A stretch of 35,810 nucleotides of DNA. Origin: Pseudomonadota bacterium. Lineage in GTDB: Bacteria > Pseudomonadota > Alphaproteobacteria > Rhodospirillales > Rhodospirillaceae. Under the pieces are notes generated by a model, which was given only the letters and a program-made list of their open reading frames with translations, was not told where the DNA came from and did no database searches. Location of the stretch: NCBI GenBank assembly GCA_023396465.1, contig JAEWWF010000034.1:1-35810 (forward strand), written 5' to 3'. A program made the translations under genes and the position numbers. Positions 1 through 8,399 of the stretch are shown here, in pieces. Within the stretch, counting starts at the first letter, position 1. Each line of letters begins with the position of its first letter.

Positions 1-115
1 CCTCCAACAGGGCGATGTAGAGGGACAGGCCGATGGTGAAGGCGGGAAACAGGATGTGAAACGAGATCACGAAGGCAAACTGGACGCGCGACAGCAACAG
101 CGGGTCGAGTTCCAT
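1..115 (-). CDS. cydA: Cytochrome bd-type ubiquinol oxidase subunit I, N-terminal fragment
   Basis: Only the first 38 codons lie in the window; the gene runs off the left edge. The minus strand reads MELDPLLLSRVQFAF, then a hydrophobic stretch with FHILFPAFTIG. This is the typical first transmembrane helix of CydA/CioA, including the early His that serves as a haem ligand in the family. The enzyme is the inner-membrane quinol oxidase of the bd class, which reduces oxygen at high affinity and tolerates inhibitors. Its start is the ATG complementary to 113-115. It is divergent from the 258-aa gene at 351. It could be either a CydA or a cyanide-insensitive CioA, which 38 residues cannot settle. 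Confidence 0.85.
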   Translation of the reverse strand, partial: MELDPLLLSRVQFAFVISFHILFPAFTIGLSLYIALLE

Positions 116-350
116 GACGGCTCCTCGGGACGCACGGCGGACAGGGCAGGAGGCGGACTCGGCGGATGAAGTTTCCGGAGCCGCAACGCCCGACGGCAGC
201 CGGCGGTTGCGTCGGACGGCGGTGGCGCTCGCCGGACGGGGGAGGGCGCGCGGCCACCTCGGCATCCCCTTCACACTGCTGCCGTTTCCAGGCATCATCC
301 TGCCAAGGGCGTAAGCCGATGGGCGGAAGCGCGGCGCGAGGGAACCGAGG
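116..350. other. Divergent intergenic region between cydA and the 258-aa gene
   Basis: A GC-rich spacer of 235 bp that must hold the promoters for two diverging genes. I see no clear -35/-10 pair, no FNR-like TTGAT-N4-ATCAA box and no convincing small gene. A weak purine-rich stretch (GAACCGAGG, 342-350) directly precedes the ATG at 351. Confidence 0.4.
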
Positions 351-1127
351 ATGAGCCATTCGGGCGAAAAATACCTGCGGCGGATGACTGGGCAGATCCT
401 GGATGCGCTGGTCGCCGGCGTGGTGCCCAAGGCCAAGGAGGGCCATGTCGACTTGGCCACCCTGCGCTCGGTCGCCGAGGCGCTGAAGTCGAACCCCGAA
501 TTCGATGCCTTCTACCATCAGGTCTATGCCCATCTGGCGGAAGAGATCGAGCACGACTCGCGCCAGGAAATGCGGCGCAACGCCTTGGGACGCCTGATGG
601 TGCATCCGCTGGCGGCACTGTTCAACGACGGCCAGCTCGACCGCTCCATCCTGCCCAACCTGTTCCACTTCTTCCAGCTGTCGCTGGGGGAGCAACTGGA
701 GCATTACGCCGATGCCTGCAACGAGATCGTCCAACTGATGAAGCTGGAACAGGGCGAGGACTTCGCCTGGGATGCGTTCTACGCCCGTTCCGACGCCCGC
801 GCCGTGCAGGCCAAAGTGCTGTGGACCATCGTCAAGGCGTTCAGGAACTTCGATGCTCGCTGCGATTGGTTCATCAAGCTGATGCAGTACCATCCCTCCA
901 CCATCAGCCTCGGCGCCCATATGTTCATCGCCGCCCCCAAGCCCATGGGGGGAGAGGCCCCGCCGCCCTTTGGCAAGGCGGAGTTCTGCACCCTGTTCCA
1001 CGCCCTGTTCTCGCCGCTGCACGACCTGCCGGCGGTGGAGCGGGCGAAGCTTGCCACCATTCTTGACGATTTCGACCAGAAGCGGTTTGATCGTTTCATG
1101 CTTGATTTGGCTGCCTGCCGTCTCTGA
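351..1127 (+). CDS. Hypothetical protein, 258 aa, soluble and helical
   Basis: I do not recognise this protein. It has no signal peptide, no membrane segment and no cofactor motif that I can name. It looks all-helical and cytoplasmic: many Leu, Phe and His residues with charged heptad-like stretches, four scattered Cys, and a His/Phe-rich centre (NLFHFFQLSLGEQLEHY, about residues 102-118). Near residues 200-210 there is a Gly/Pro-rich loop (PKPMGGEAPPP). Codon use matches its neighbours, and the frame is open throughout with strong third-position GC, so it is a real gene. The ATG at 351 follows a weak purine-rich site. It lies between a divergent cydA and the fru operon, 165 bp upstream of fruB, and probably forms its own transcription unit. 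Confidence 0.75.
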   Translation: MSHSGEKYLRRMTGQILDALVAGVVPKAKEGHVDLATLRSVAEALKSNPEFDAFYHQVYAHLAEEIEHDSRQEMRRNALGRLMVHPLAALFNDGQLDRSILPNLFHFFQLSLGEQLEHYADACNEIVQLMKLEQGEDFAWDAFYARSDARAVQAKVLWTIVKAFRNFDARCDWFIKLMQYHPSTISLGAHMFIAAPKPMGGEAPPPFGKAEFCTLFHALFSPLHDLPAVERAKLATILDDFDQKRFDRFMLDLAACRL

Positions 1128-1222
1128 TCCACCGCAACCGGCAGGCGCGGAGGCCCGTTCTTCCACGCGCGACGCAGCGAGCCGGGCCCGCCGCGGGCAT
1201 GGCGGTCGCCGTCGGGGCGCCT

Positions 1223-1247
1223 GATGCCGATGCACCCGATGCCGATG
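1223..1247 (+). repeat. Tandem direct repeat GATGCCGATG upstream of fruB
   Basis: The decamer GATGCCGATG occurs at 1223-1232 and again at 1238-1247, a 15-bp period, about 45-70 bp before the fruB start. It could be part of a regulator site, or chance in GC-rich DNA. No palindromic FruR/Cra-type operator is evident in this gap, and no fruR gene is adjacent. Confidence 0.4.
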
Positions 1248-1292
1248 GCACCGTGACGCCGTCGCCACGACAGCGGGAGGAAAGGAGAGCCC

Positions 1293-3797
1293 ATGCTGAG
1301 CCTGTCCACGGACCTGGTGGCCCTCGGCCGAACCGCCACCGACAAGGCCGATGCCATCCGCCAGGCGGCGGCGATCCTGGCGGAGGCCGGCATGGTGGAT
1401 CCCGCCTATGCCGACAGCATGCTGGCGCGCGAGGGGCAGACGCCCACCTACTTGGGCAACGGCATCGCCATCCCCCACGGCCTGCGGGGCGATGCCGCCA
1501 TGATCCGCGACACGGCGATCTGTGTCGTCCAGTTTCCCGCCGGTGTGGAGTGGAACCCCGGCGAGGTGGTGCATCTGGCGGTCGGCATCGCCGCCCGCTC
1601 CGACGAACACATCCAGGTTCTCGCCAATCTGACCGACGTGCTGACCGACGAGGCGGCGGCCCGCCGTCTGGCGGTAACCACCGATCCGCAGGACGTGCTC
1701 GATCTGCTCAACCGGGGCGGCACGGGCGATGGCGGCGGCGGCGCGGCGGCGCCCGCGCCCGATCTCGCCGGCTATGAGGCGACCGACAGCGTCATGGTGA
1801 CAGGCCAGCATGGCCTGCATGCGCGTCCGGCGGCGGTATTCGCCGGGCTTGCCAAACGCTTCGCCGCCGATGTGCGGGTGGCCCACGGCGCCAAGGTGGC
1901 GAACGGCAAGAGCCTCGCCGCGCTGCTGACCCTTGGTGTCGAGAGCGGCACCGATATTCGCATCCTCGCCAGCGGCCCGGATGCGGCGCGGGCGGTGCGC
2001 GAACTGGCGGCGGCGGTGCGCCAGGGGCTGGAAGAGGACACGCCGACCGCCGACGGTGATGCCCCTCCCGCCCCGCTGCCTGCCGCGGCGGCGCCGGTGG
2101 CCTTCGCCGGGGATGTGCGTCCGGGCGTGGCGGCCTCGCCGGGGCTGGCGCTGGGGCCGCTGCACCGGTTGCGGCGGGCGGAAATCCTGGTCCGTGACGA
2201 AAGTCGGGGTGCCAGCCGCGAGGCCGCGGCGCTGGAAGCCGCGGTGGCCGAGGCGCGCGGCCAGTTGCAGGCCCTGCATGCGGCGGTGGCGGCCCGCTCC
2301 GGCTCCAAACAGGCGGCGATCTTCCTGGCGCACCAGGAGTTTCTCGACGATCCCGACCTGGCGGCCGAGGCAAAGGCGTTGATCGAGGGCGGCCATTCCG
2401 CCGGCCGGGCGTGGCAGATCGTCACCGATCGGCGGGCGGCGGATCTGGCGGCGCTGGGCGATGCCACCCTGCGCGAGCGCGCCAACGACATGCACGACGT
2501 CGGCGCCCGCGTGCTGCGCATCCTTGCCGGTCAGACCGGCGGCCAGACGTCGCAGCCGCTGCCGCCGCACCCGGTGATATTGGCGGCGGAGGATCTGGCG
2601 CCGTCGGATACCGCCACGCTGGATACCGAGCGGGTGCTCGGCATTGTCCTGGCCGCCAGCGGCCCCAACAGTCATTCGGCCATCCTGGCGCGGTCGCTGG
2701 ACATTCCGGCGGTGGTGTCGCTCGGCCCGGCGCTGGAGACTGTTGCCGATGGGACCGTGGTGGTGGTGGACGGCGACCATGGCTTGCTGGTGGTCGCTCC
2801 CGATGCCGACGACCGCCGCAAGGCCGAAGCCGCCCGGAGCGAGCGGCAGGCGGCGCGGCAACAGGCCAAGGCGGCGGCCTATCAGCCGGCTTTCACCACC
2901 GACGGCGCCCGCGTCGAGGTGGTCGCCAACATCGGGCGCACCGACGAGGCGGCGCGGGCGGTGGAGGCGGGGGCGGAAGGCATCGGCCTGCTGCGTACCG
3001 AGTTCCTGTTCCTTGGCCGCGAGGATGCCCCCGGCGAGGACGAACAGGCCGAGGCGCTGTCGCGCATGGTGGAGGCACTGAACGGCCTGCCGCTGGTGGT
3101 GCGCACCATGGACATCGGCGGCGACAAGGACATCCCCTTCCTGCCCATGCCACCGGAGGACAATCCCTTCCTCGGCCTGCGCGGCATCCGCCTGGCGCTG
3201 TCCAAGCCGGACCTGTTCCGCACCCAGGTGCGGGCCATTCTGCGGGCGGCCAAGGCGGCAGCGCCGGGCGCGGTGAAGGTCATGTTCCCCATGGTCGGCA
3301 TGCTGGAGGAGTACCGCGAGGCCCGCGCCCTGCTGGAAGAGGAGCGCGCCGCCCTGGGGGCTCCACCGGTGGAGGTGGGGATCATGGTGGAGGTGCCCTC
3401 CGCCGCGCTGATGGCGCCGGTGTTCGCGCCCGAAGTGGATTTCTTCTCCATCGGCACCAACGACCTGACCCAATACACCCTGGCCATCGACCGCCTGCAC
3501 CCGACGCTCACCCGCAAGGCCGACGGCCTGCATCCGAGCGTGCTGCGGCTGATCGGTATGGTGGTGGAGGCCGCCCACGCCCATGGCCGATGGGTGGGCG
3601 TGTGCGGCAACATGGCGGCGGAACGGGTGGCGGCCCCCATCCTCATCGGCCTTGGCGTCGATGAATTGTCGGTCAGCCCCCCGGCGGTGGCGCCCCTGAA
3701 GGCGCAGGTGCGCGGCCTGTCGATGACCGAGTGCCGACGGCTGGCGGAGCGGGCGCTGGGCTGTGCCACCGCCGCTGACGTGCGCCGTCTCGCCTGA
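1293..3797 (+). CDS. fruB: Fructose PTS multiphosphoryl transfer protein (EIIA-HPr-EI fusion)
   Basis: A cytoplasmic phosphocarrier that takes phosphate from PEP and passes it to the membrane EIIB domains of FruA. Three domains are visible in one 834-aa chain. EIIA(Fru) spans about 1-145 with active His62 in NGIAIPHGL. HPr spans about 163-250 with GLHARPA and active His176, plus NGKSL around Ser207, the position equivalent to HPr Ser46. Enzyme I spans about 272-834 with active His461 in GPNSHSAILAR, the PEP-binding stretch IGTNDLTQY, and the conserved Cys in GVCGNMA. Linkers of Gly, Ala and Pro separate the domains. The ATG at 1293 follows a strong GGAGGAAAGGAGA site. This architecture matches fructose systems of purple bacteria such as Rhodobacter. 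fruK follows after 16 bp. Complete with no missing catalytic residue. Confidence 0.97.
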   Translation: MLSLSTDLVALGRTATDKADAIRQAAAILAEAGMVDPAYADSMLAREGQTPTYLGNGIAIPHGLRGDAAMIRDTAICVVQFPAGVEWNPGEVVHLAVGIAARSDEHIQVLANLTDVLTDEAAARRLAVTTDPQDVLDLLNRGGTGDGGGGAAAPAPDLAGYEATDSVMVTGQHGLHARPAAVFAGLAKRFAADVRVAHGAKVANGKSLAALLTLGVESGTDIRILASGPDAARAVRELAAAVRQGLEEDTPTADGDAPPAPLPAAAAPVAFAGDVRPGVAASPGLALGPLHRLRRAEILVRDESRGASREAAALEAAVAEARGQLQALHAAVAARSGSKQAAIFLAHQEFLDDPDLAAEAKALIEGGHSAGRAWQIVTDRRAADLAALGDATLRERANDMHDVGARVLRILAGQTGGQTSQPLPPHPVILAAEDLAPSDTATLDTERVLGIVLAASGPNSHSAILARSLDIPAVVSLGPALETVADGTVVVVDGDHGLLVVAPDADDRRKAEAARSERQAARQQAKAAAYQPAFTTDGARVEVVANIGRTDEAARAVEAGAEGIGLLRTEFLFLGREDAPGEDEQAEALSRMVEALNGLPLVVRTMDIGGDKDIPFLPMPPEDNPFLGLRGIRLALSKPDLFRTQVRAILRAAKAAAPGAVKVMFPMVGMLEEYREARALLEEERAALGAPPVEVGIMVEVPSAALMAPVFAPEVDFFSIGTNDLTQYTLAIDRLHPTLTRKADGLHPSVLRLIGMVVEAAHAHGRWVGVCGNMAAERVAAPILIGLGVDELSVSPPAVAPLKAQVRGLSMTECRRLAERALGCATAADVRRLA

Positions 3798-3813
3798 CGG
3801 AAGGAAACGCGCC

Positions 3814-4776
3814 ATGTTCACCGCCACCGACCGCGTTTGCACCGTCACCCTCAACCCGGCCATCGACCAGACGGCGGGGCTGAGCGGTTTCCGTCCCGGC
3901 CGCGTCAACCGCATCGCCTGGGACCGGGCCGACCCGGGTGGAAAAGGCGTCAATGTCGCCAGCTTCCTCGCCGATTTCGGCGTCGGGGTGAGCGTCAGCG
4001 GCCTGATGGGGCAGGAGAACGCCCGTTGCTTCACCGATCTGTTCGCCGCCAAACACATCATCGATCGGTTCGTCGGCCTGCCGGGGCGGGTGCGGACCAA
4101 CATCAAGCTGGTGGACGAAGCCGCCCATGGCGAGGGCGCGGTGACCGACCTCAATTTCCCAGGCCCCGCCGCCAGTTCTGACAGCCTGGAGCACCTGACC
4201 ATCGCCTTGGATGCGCTGGCGGCGGATCATGCCATCTTCGTGCTGTCCGGGTCGCTGCCGGCCGGAGTGGATGACGACATTTATGCCCGCCTGACCGCCC
4301 GCCTGAAGGCGCATGGCCGCACCGTCGTTCTGGACGCCAGCGGCGCCCCGCTGCGCCAGGGCGTGGCGGCGGAACCGGCGCTCATCAAACCCAACATCCA
4401 CGAGCTGCGCGATCTGGTCGGGCCGGTGGGGGACGAGCCGGCGGACGTGGCCGCCGCCGCCCGTCGGCTGATCGGCCAGGGGATCGGCTGCGTCGTGGTG
4501 TCGTTGGGGGCCGCCGGGGCGGTCTTGGTGGAGGCCGACGAGGCGGTTCATGCCGCCGCCCTGCCGGTGGAACCGACCTCCACCGTCGGCGCCGGCGATG
4601 CCATGGTGGCCGGTCTGGTGCTTGGATGGCTGCGTGGCCTGAGCCTTGGTGGCCGGGCCCGCCTCGCCACCGCTTTTTCCGCCGCCGCCCTCACCACCCT
4701 CGGCCCCCGTCTGCCGCCGCCGGCGCAGGTGGAGGCCCGCATGTCCGAAGTCCGCCTGTCGCCCTTGCCCGCCTGA
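3814..4776 (+). CDS. fruK: 1-phosphofructokinase
   Basis: Phosphorylates the fructose 1-phosphate made by FruA to fructose 1,6-bisphosphate, feeding glycolysis. The 320-aa protein is a PfkB-family sugar kinase. It has the N-terminal TLNPAIDQT substrate region, the first PfkB signature with DPGGKGVNVA (GGKG at residues 42-45), and the C-terminal ATP/anion-hole motif TVGAGDA with catalytic Asp262. The start at 3814 is preferred to an in-frame ATG 51 bp upstream, because it leaves the normal N-terminus (MFTATDRVCTVTLNPAID), follows a GGAAGGAAA site and avoids overlap with fruB. It is the middle gene of the operon; fruA starts 20 bp downstream. Confidence 0.96.
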   Translation: MFTATDRVCTVTLNPAIDQTAGLSGFRPGRVNRIAWDRADPGGKGVNVASFLADFGVGVSVSGLMGQENARCFTDLFAAKHIIDRFVGLPGRVRTNIKLVDEAAHGEGAVTDLNFPGPAASSDSLEHLTIALDALAADHAIFVLSGSLPAGVDDDIYARLTARLKAHGRTVVLDASGAPLRQGVAAEPALIKPNIHELRDLVGPVGDEPADVAAAARRLIGQGIGCVVVSLGAAGAVLVEADEAVHAAALPVEPTSTVGAGDAMVAGLVLGWLRGLSLGGRARLATAFSAAALTTLGPRLPPPAQVEARMSEVRLSPLPA

Positions 4777-4796
4777 TTTCCTGAGGGAGAGCCGTC

Positions 4797-6620
4797 ATGG
4801 CCCGCATCGTTGCCGTCACCGCCTGCCCGACGGGCATCGCCCATACCTACATGGCGGCGGAGGCGCTGAAGAAGCAGGCCAGCCTGCTCGGTCACGACAT
4901 CGTGGTGGAAACGCGCGGTTCCGGCGGCACCAACGGCGATTTGACGGCGGCGCAGATCGCCGCGGCCGACGCCGTCATCCTGGCCGCCGACATGACCGTT
5001 CCCACCGACCGTTTCGCCGGCAAGCCTGTCTATGTCAGCTCCACCGCCGCCGCCATCCGCGACCCGCGACAGGTGATCGAAGCGGCGCTGGGGGAAGATC
5101 CCCGCCACGAACCGGCCCAGGCGGCCGCCGCGCCGCCTCCTCCGCCGCCATCTCCCGCCAGTGCCGGCAAGCGTCTGGTGGCCGTCACCGCCTGTCCGAC
5201 CGGCATCGCCCACACCTTCATGGCGGCGGAGGCGTTGCGCAAGGCGGCGACCGGCATGGGGCATGACATCAAGGTCGAGACCCAAGGCTCGGTGGGCGCC
5301 AAGAACACCCTGACGGAGGATGACATCGCCGCCGCCGACGCGGTGATCATCGCCGCCGACACCAACGTCACCACCGAACGCTTCGCCGGCAAGCCGCTGT
5401 ACGTGACTTCCACCGCCGCTGCCCTGAAGAACGGTCCGGCGGTCATCGCCGCGGCCCTGCAAACGCCGGCCGCCGCCGCCGGCGGCACCGCAGGGCAGGA
5501 GGTGGGCGCGGCCTCGGGCGGCGGGGCCGCTTATCAACAGGAGGTGCTGCGGGCCAAACAGCAGCTTTCGGCCCAGCGGTCCGGCCCTTACAAGCACCTG
5601 CTGACCGGCGTGTCCTACATGCTGCCGCTGGTGGTGGCGGGCGGTCTGCTGATCGCGCTGTCGTTCGTCTGGGGCATCACCGCCTTCGAGGAAGAGGGAA
5701 CCATCCCCGCCGCCCTCATGCAGATCGGCGGCGGGGCCGCCTTCGCCCTCATGGTGCCGGTGCTGGCCGGGTTCATCGCCTATTCCATCGCCGACCGGCC
5801 GGGTCTGGCACCGGGCCTGATCGGCGGCATGCTGGCCGCCCAACTGGGGGCGGGATTTCTCGGCGGCATCATCGCCGGCTTCATCGCCGGGTATGCATCG
5901 CTGTTCCTGCGCGACCGGCTGCGGCTGCCGCAGACGCTGGAGGGCCTCAAGCCGGTGCTCATCATCCCGCTGCTGGCCGGCGGTTTCACCGGTCTGATGA
6001 TGGTTTACGTGGTCGGCGAGCCGGTCAAGGCGATCATGGACGGGCTGACCGCCTGGCTGAACGGCCTGTCCGGCACCAACGCGGTGCTGCTCGGGGTGCT
6101 GCTCGGCGCCATGATGGCGTTTGACATGGGCGGGCCGGTGAACAAGGCGGCCTATGCCTTCTCGGTCGGTCTGCTCGGCTCCGACACCTTCGGCCCCATG
6201 GCCGCCACCATGGCCGCCGGCATGACGCCGCCGCTCGGCCTCGCGCTCGCGACCATGATCGCCCGCCACAAGTTCAATCTGGAGGAACGGGAGGCCGGCA
6301 AGGCGGCGGGTGTGCTCGGCATCTGCTTCATCACCGAGGGAGCGATACCTTTCGCCGCCAAGGATCCGGTGCGGGTGATTCCCTGCATCATGGCCGGCAG
6401 CGCCATCACCGGCGCCTTGTCCATGTACTTCGGCTGCACCTTGCGGGCGCCCCACGGCGGTGTGTTCGTGCTCGGGATCCCCAACGCGGTCGGTAACCTC
6501 GGCATGTACATCGTCGCCATCCTGGCCGGCACCCTGGTGACGGCGGCCCTGGTGGCCATGATCAAGCGCCCGGTGGAGCGGGTGCAGACCCCGGCGGTCA
6601 CGGCACCCAAGGCACCGTAG
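4797..6620 (+). CDS. fruA: Fructose PTS permease EIIB-EIIB-EIIC
   Basis: The inner-membrane transporter that imports fructose and phosphorylates it to fructose 1-phosphate. The 607-aa chain has two tandem EIIB domains (about 1-100 and 125-222), an Ala/Pro linker (AAPPPPPPSP near 111-120), and an EIIC membrane domain from about 265 with many hydrophobic helices and the conserved GGPVNKAAYAF and EGAIPFAA motifs. Both EIIB copies carry the phosphorylated cysteine in VTACPTGIAHT (Cys10 and Cys133). In the E. coli protein the first copy is a divergent domain without this cysteine. The ATG at 4797 has GAGGGAGA upstream. It is the last gene of fruBKA. No U-tract terminator is obvious before the convergent gene that ends at 6650. 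Confidence 0.96.
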   Translation: MARIVAVTACPTGIAHTYMAAEALKKQASLLGHDIVVETRGSGGTNGDLTAAQIAAADAVILAADMTVPTDRFAGKPVYVSSTAAAIRDPRQVIEAALGEDPRHEPAQAAAAPPPPPPSPASAGKRLVAVTACPTGIAHTFMAAEALRKAATGMGHDIKVETQGSVGAKNTLTEDDIAAADAVIIAADTNVTTERFAGKPLYVTSTAAALKNGPAVIAAALQTPAAAAGGTAGQEVGAASGGGAAYQQEVLRAKQQLSAQRSGPYKHLLTGVSYMLPLVVAGGLLIALSFVWGITAFEEEGTIPAALMQIGGGAAFALMVPVLAGFIAYSIADRPGLAPGLIGGMLAAQLGAGFLGGIIAGFIAGYASLFLRDRLRLPQTLEGLKPVLIIPLLAGGFTGLMMVYVVGEPVKAIMDGLTAWLNGLSGTNAVLLGVLLGAMMAFDMGGPVNKAAYAFSVGLLGSDTFGPMAATMAAGMTPPLGLALATMIARHKFNLEEREAGKAAGVLGICFITEGAIPFAAKDPVRVIPCIMAGSAITGALSMYFGCTLRAPHGGVFVLGIPNAVGNLGMYIVAILAGTLVTAALVAMIKRPVERVQTPAVTAPKAP

Positions 6621-6649
6621 ACCGCCGGCAGCCGGCCCGCTCGCTCGGG

Positions 6650-8125
6650 TCAGGCCACCTTCGCCGAGTATTCCCGCACCTTGCCGGCGGCGTCGTCGAT
6701 CTGCTCCGACGCCGCCGCGATGTCGCGCACGCTGTCGGAGATACGGCGGACGCCGTCGGCCGCGCTCTGCATGTTGCGGGAGATATCGCGGGTGACGGCC
6801 GACTGTTCCTCCACCGCCGCCGAGATATTGCCGGAAATCTGGTTGAGCTGGGTGATGGTGCCGCTCATGTCGCGGATGGCGGCGACAACACCATCGGTGG
6901 CCTGTTGCACGGCGGCGATCTGTCCGGCGATTTCCTCCGTCGCGGTGGAAGTCTGCTTGGCGAGGCTCTTGACCTCGTTGGCGACGACGGCGAAGCCTTT
7001 GCCAAGATCGCCGGCCCGCGCCGCCTCGATGGTGGCATTGAGCGCCAGCAAGTTGGTCTGCGAGGCGATGTCGTTGATGAGCTTCACCACCTCGTCGATG
7101 CGGGCGGCGGCGGTGGCAAGCCCGGCGACGATGCCGGTGCTGCGCTCCGCCTGCGCCACGGCGCGGCGCGACACGTCCAGTGCCTGGGTGACCTGATGGC
7201 TGATTTCCTGGATGGAGGCGGCCAACTGCTCGGTGCCGGCGGCGACCGTCTGCACGGTGGAGGTGGTTTCGCTCGATGCCTCGGCGGCGGCGGAGGCCTG
7301 CCCGGCGGCGCCGGCCACGGCATTGGCGATGCCGTTCAACTCGCCGTCGATGATGCGCTGGATCTCCTGGCGCTGTTCGCGCTCGGTCACGGCCCCCGTG
7401 ATGTCGGTGGCATACTTCACCACCTTGAACAGGCGCCCGTTCATGTCGCGGATGGGGGTGTAGGACGCCTGGAGCCAGACCTCGCGGCCGGACTTGGTGA
7501 TGCGGCGGAACTCACCGATCATGGCCTTGCCGCTTTGCAGGTCGCGCCAGAAGGCGTCGTAATTGACGGCGGCGTCGGCGGGGGCGACAAACAGGCGGTG
7601 GTGCTTGCCGACGATTTCGTTGGCCCGGTAGCCCATGGTGGTGAGGAAGTTCTCGTTGGCTTCCAGGATTTCGCCGGTCATGGTGAAGTGGATCACCGCC
7701 TGCGACTGGCCGATGGCGGTGACCTGACCCTCGTAGTCGGCGCTACGCAGCTTGCGTTCCGTGATGTCCGACGCGATTTTCAGCACGCTGGTGACGGTGC
7801 CACGGCGATCGCGAAGGGGCAGGTAGGTGCCCTGGATCCACACTTCGCCGCCGCCCTTGCGAACGCGCCTGTATTCCGACGTGAAGTGCTTCCCCGCCGC
7901 GAGATCGCGCCAGAAGGCGGCATAGGCGGGCGACCCGCGATCCTCTTCGGACACGAAGAGACTGTGGTGGCGCCCCCGTACCTCGCCCAGGCTGTAGCCC
8001 ATGAGGTCGAGGAACGCGGCGTTGGCGTCAAGGACCTCGCCGGTCGAGGTGAACTCGATGATCGCGTGGGTGGCGCTGAGGGCCGCGTACTTGTCGGCGG
8101 CCGAGCGGTGGGGGCTCCTGAACAT
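6650..8125 (-). CDS. Soluble methyl-accepting chemotaxis protein with two PAS domains
   Basis: A cytoplasmic chemoreceptor of 491 aa that should signal through CheW/CheA to the flagellar motor. Two PAS domains lie in tandem (about 15-125 and 137-245). Each ends in a SDITE/TDITG stretch and carries the same core (HH-LFV, FWRDL), so they look like a duplication. The signalling domain follows (about 260-485), with the highly conserved hairpin tip around residues 350-390 (QTNLLALNATIEAARAG, then GKGFAVVANEV). There is no transmembrane segment and no HAMP domain, as in Aer/BdlA-like redox or oxygen receptors, but the PAS ligand cannot be read from sequence. No C-terminal CheR-tethering pentapeptide is present. 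The ATG complementary to 8123-8125 follows AGAGGAAG. It is convergent with fruA. Confidence 0.93.
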   Translation of the reverse strand: MFRSPHRSAADKYAALSATHAIIEFTSTGEVLDANAAFLDLMGYSLGEVRGRHHSLFVSEEDRGSPAYAAFWRDLAAGKHFTSEYRRVRKGGGEVWIQGTYLPLRDRRGTVTSVLKIASDITERKLRSADYEGQVTAIGQSQAVIHFTMTGEILEANENFLTTMGYRANEIVGKHHRLFVAPADAAVNYDAFWRDLQSGKAMIGEFRRITKSGREVWLQASYTPIRDMNGRLFKVVKYATDITGAVTEREQRQEIQRIIDGELNGIANAVAGAAGQASAAAEASSETTSTVQTVAAGTEQLAASIQEISHQVTQALDVSRRAVAQAERSTGIVAGLATAAARIDEVVKLINDIASQTNLLALNATIEAARAGDLGKGFAVVANEVKSLAKQTSTATEEIAGQIAAVQQATDGVVAAIRDMSGTITQLNQISGNISAAVEEQSAVTRDISRNMQSAADGVRRISDSVRDIAAASEQIDDAAGKVREYSAKVA

Positions 8126-8399
8126 GGTGGGACTTCCTCTGGTGCAGGCTCTGGGACTCCTCCTACGTTGCCAGAACCATGCCAGATCTTTCGAGGTGCC
8201 AGGAATCCCGGAATAAATGAAGCTACCGCTCGTTACTGTCCGCGCTCGCCGCCGTTACATGAGGATGCCGGCCGGGAAGTAAGGAGAGCGGGATCATGGG
8301 GGCATGACGTGCGTGGATGCGGTCGGGCAGGGGTGTTTACTTTTTCGGGACACAATCTGGGGGCACATTCACTTTTTGCGAATGCCATGCAATGTCGCG
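8126..8399. other. Intergenic gap with two copies of a TTYACTTTTT motif
   Basis: A 274-bp spacer between two minus-strand genes. It holds the promoter of the chemoreceptor, though no box is certain. The segment 8330-8385 is less GC-rich than its surroundings and has a repeated motif: TTTACTTTTTCGGG at 8335-8348 and TTCACTTTTTGCGA at 8368-8381, next to GGGACACA and GGGGCACA. Such repeated ends can be left by insertion sequences. No transposase remnant is visible, so the origin stays open. Confidence 0.35.

Noticed and set aside
4548..6455. Minus-strand open frame opposite fruK/fruA
   Set aside because: Low-complexity Gly/Arg/His/Gln composition with no domain; the fructose permease on the other strand explains the DNA.
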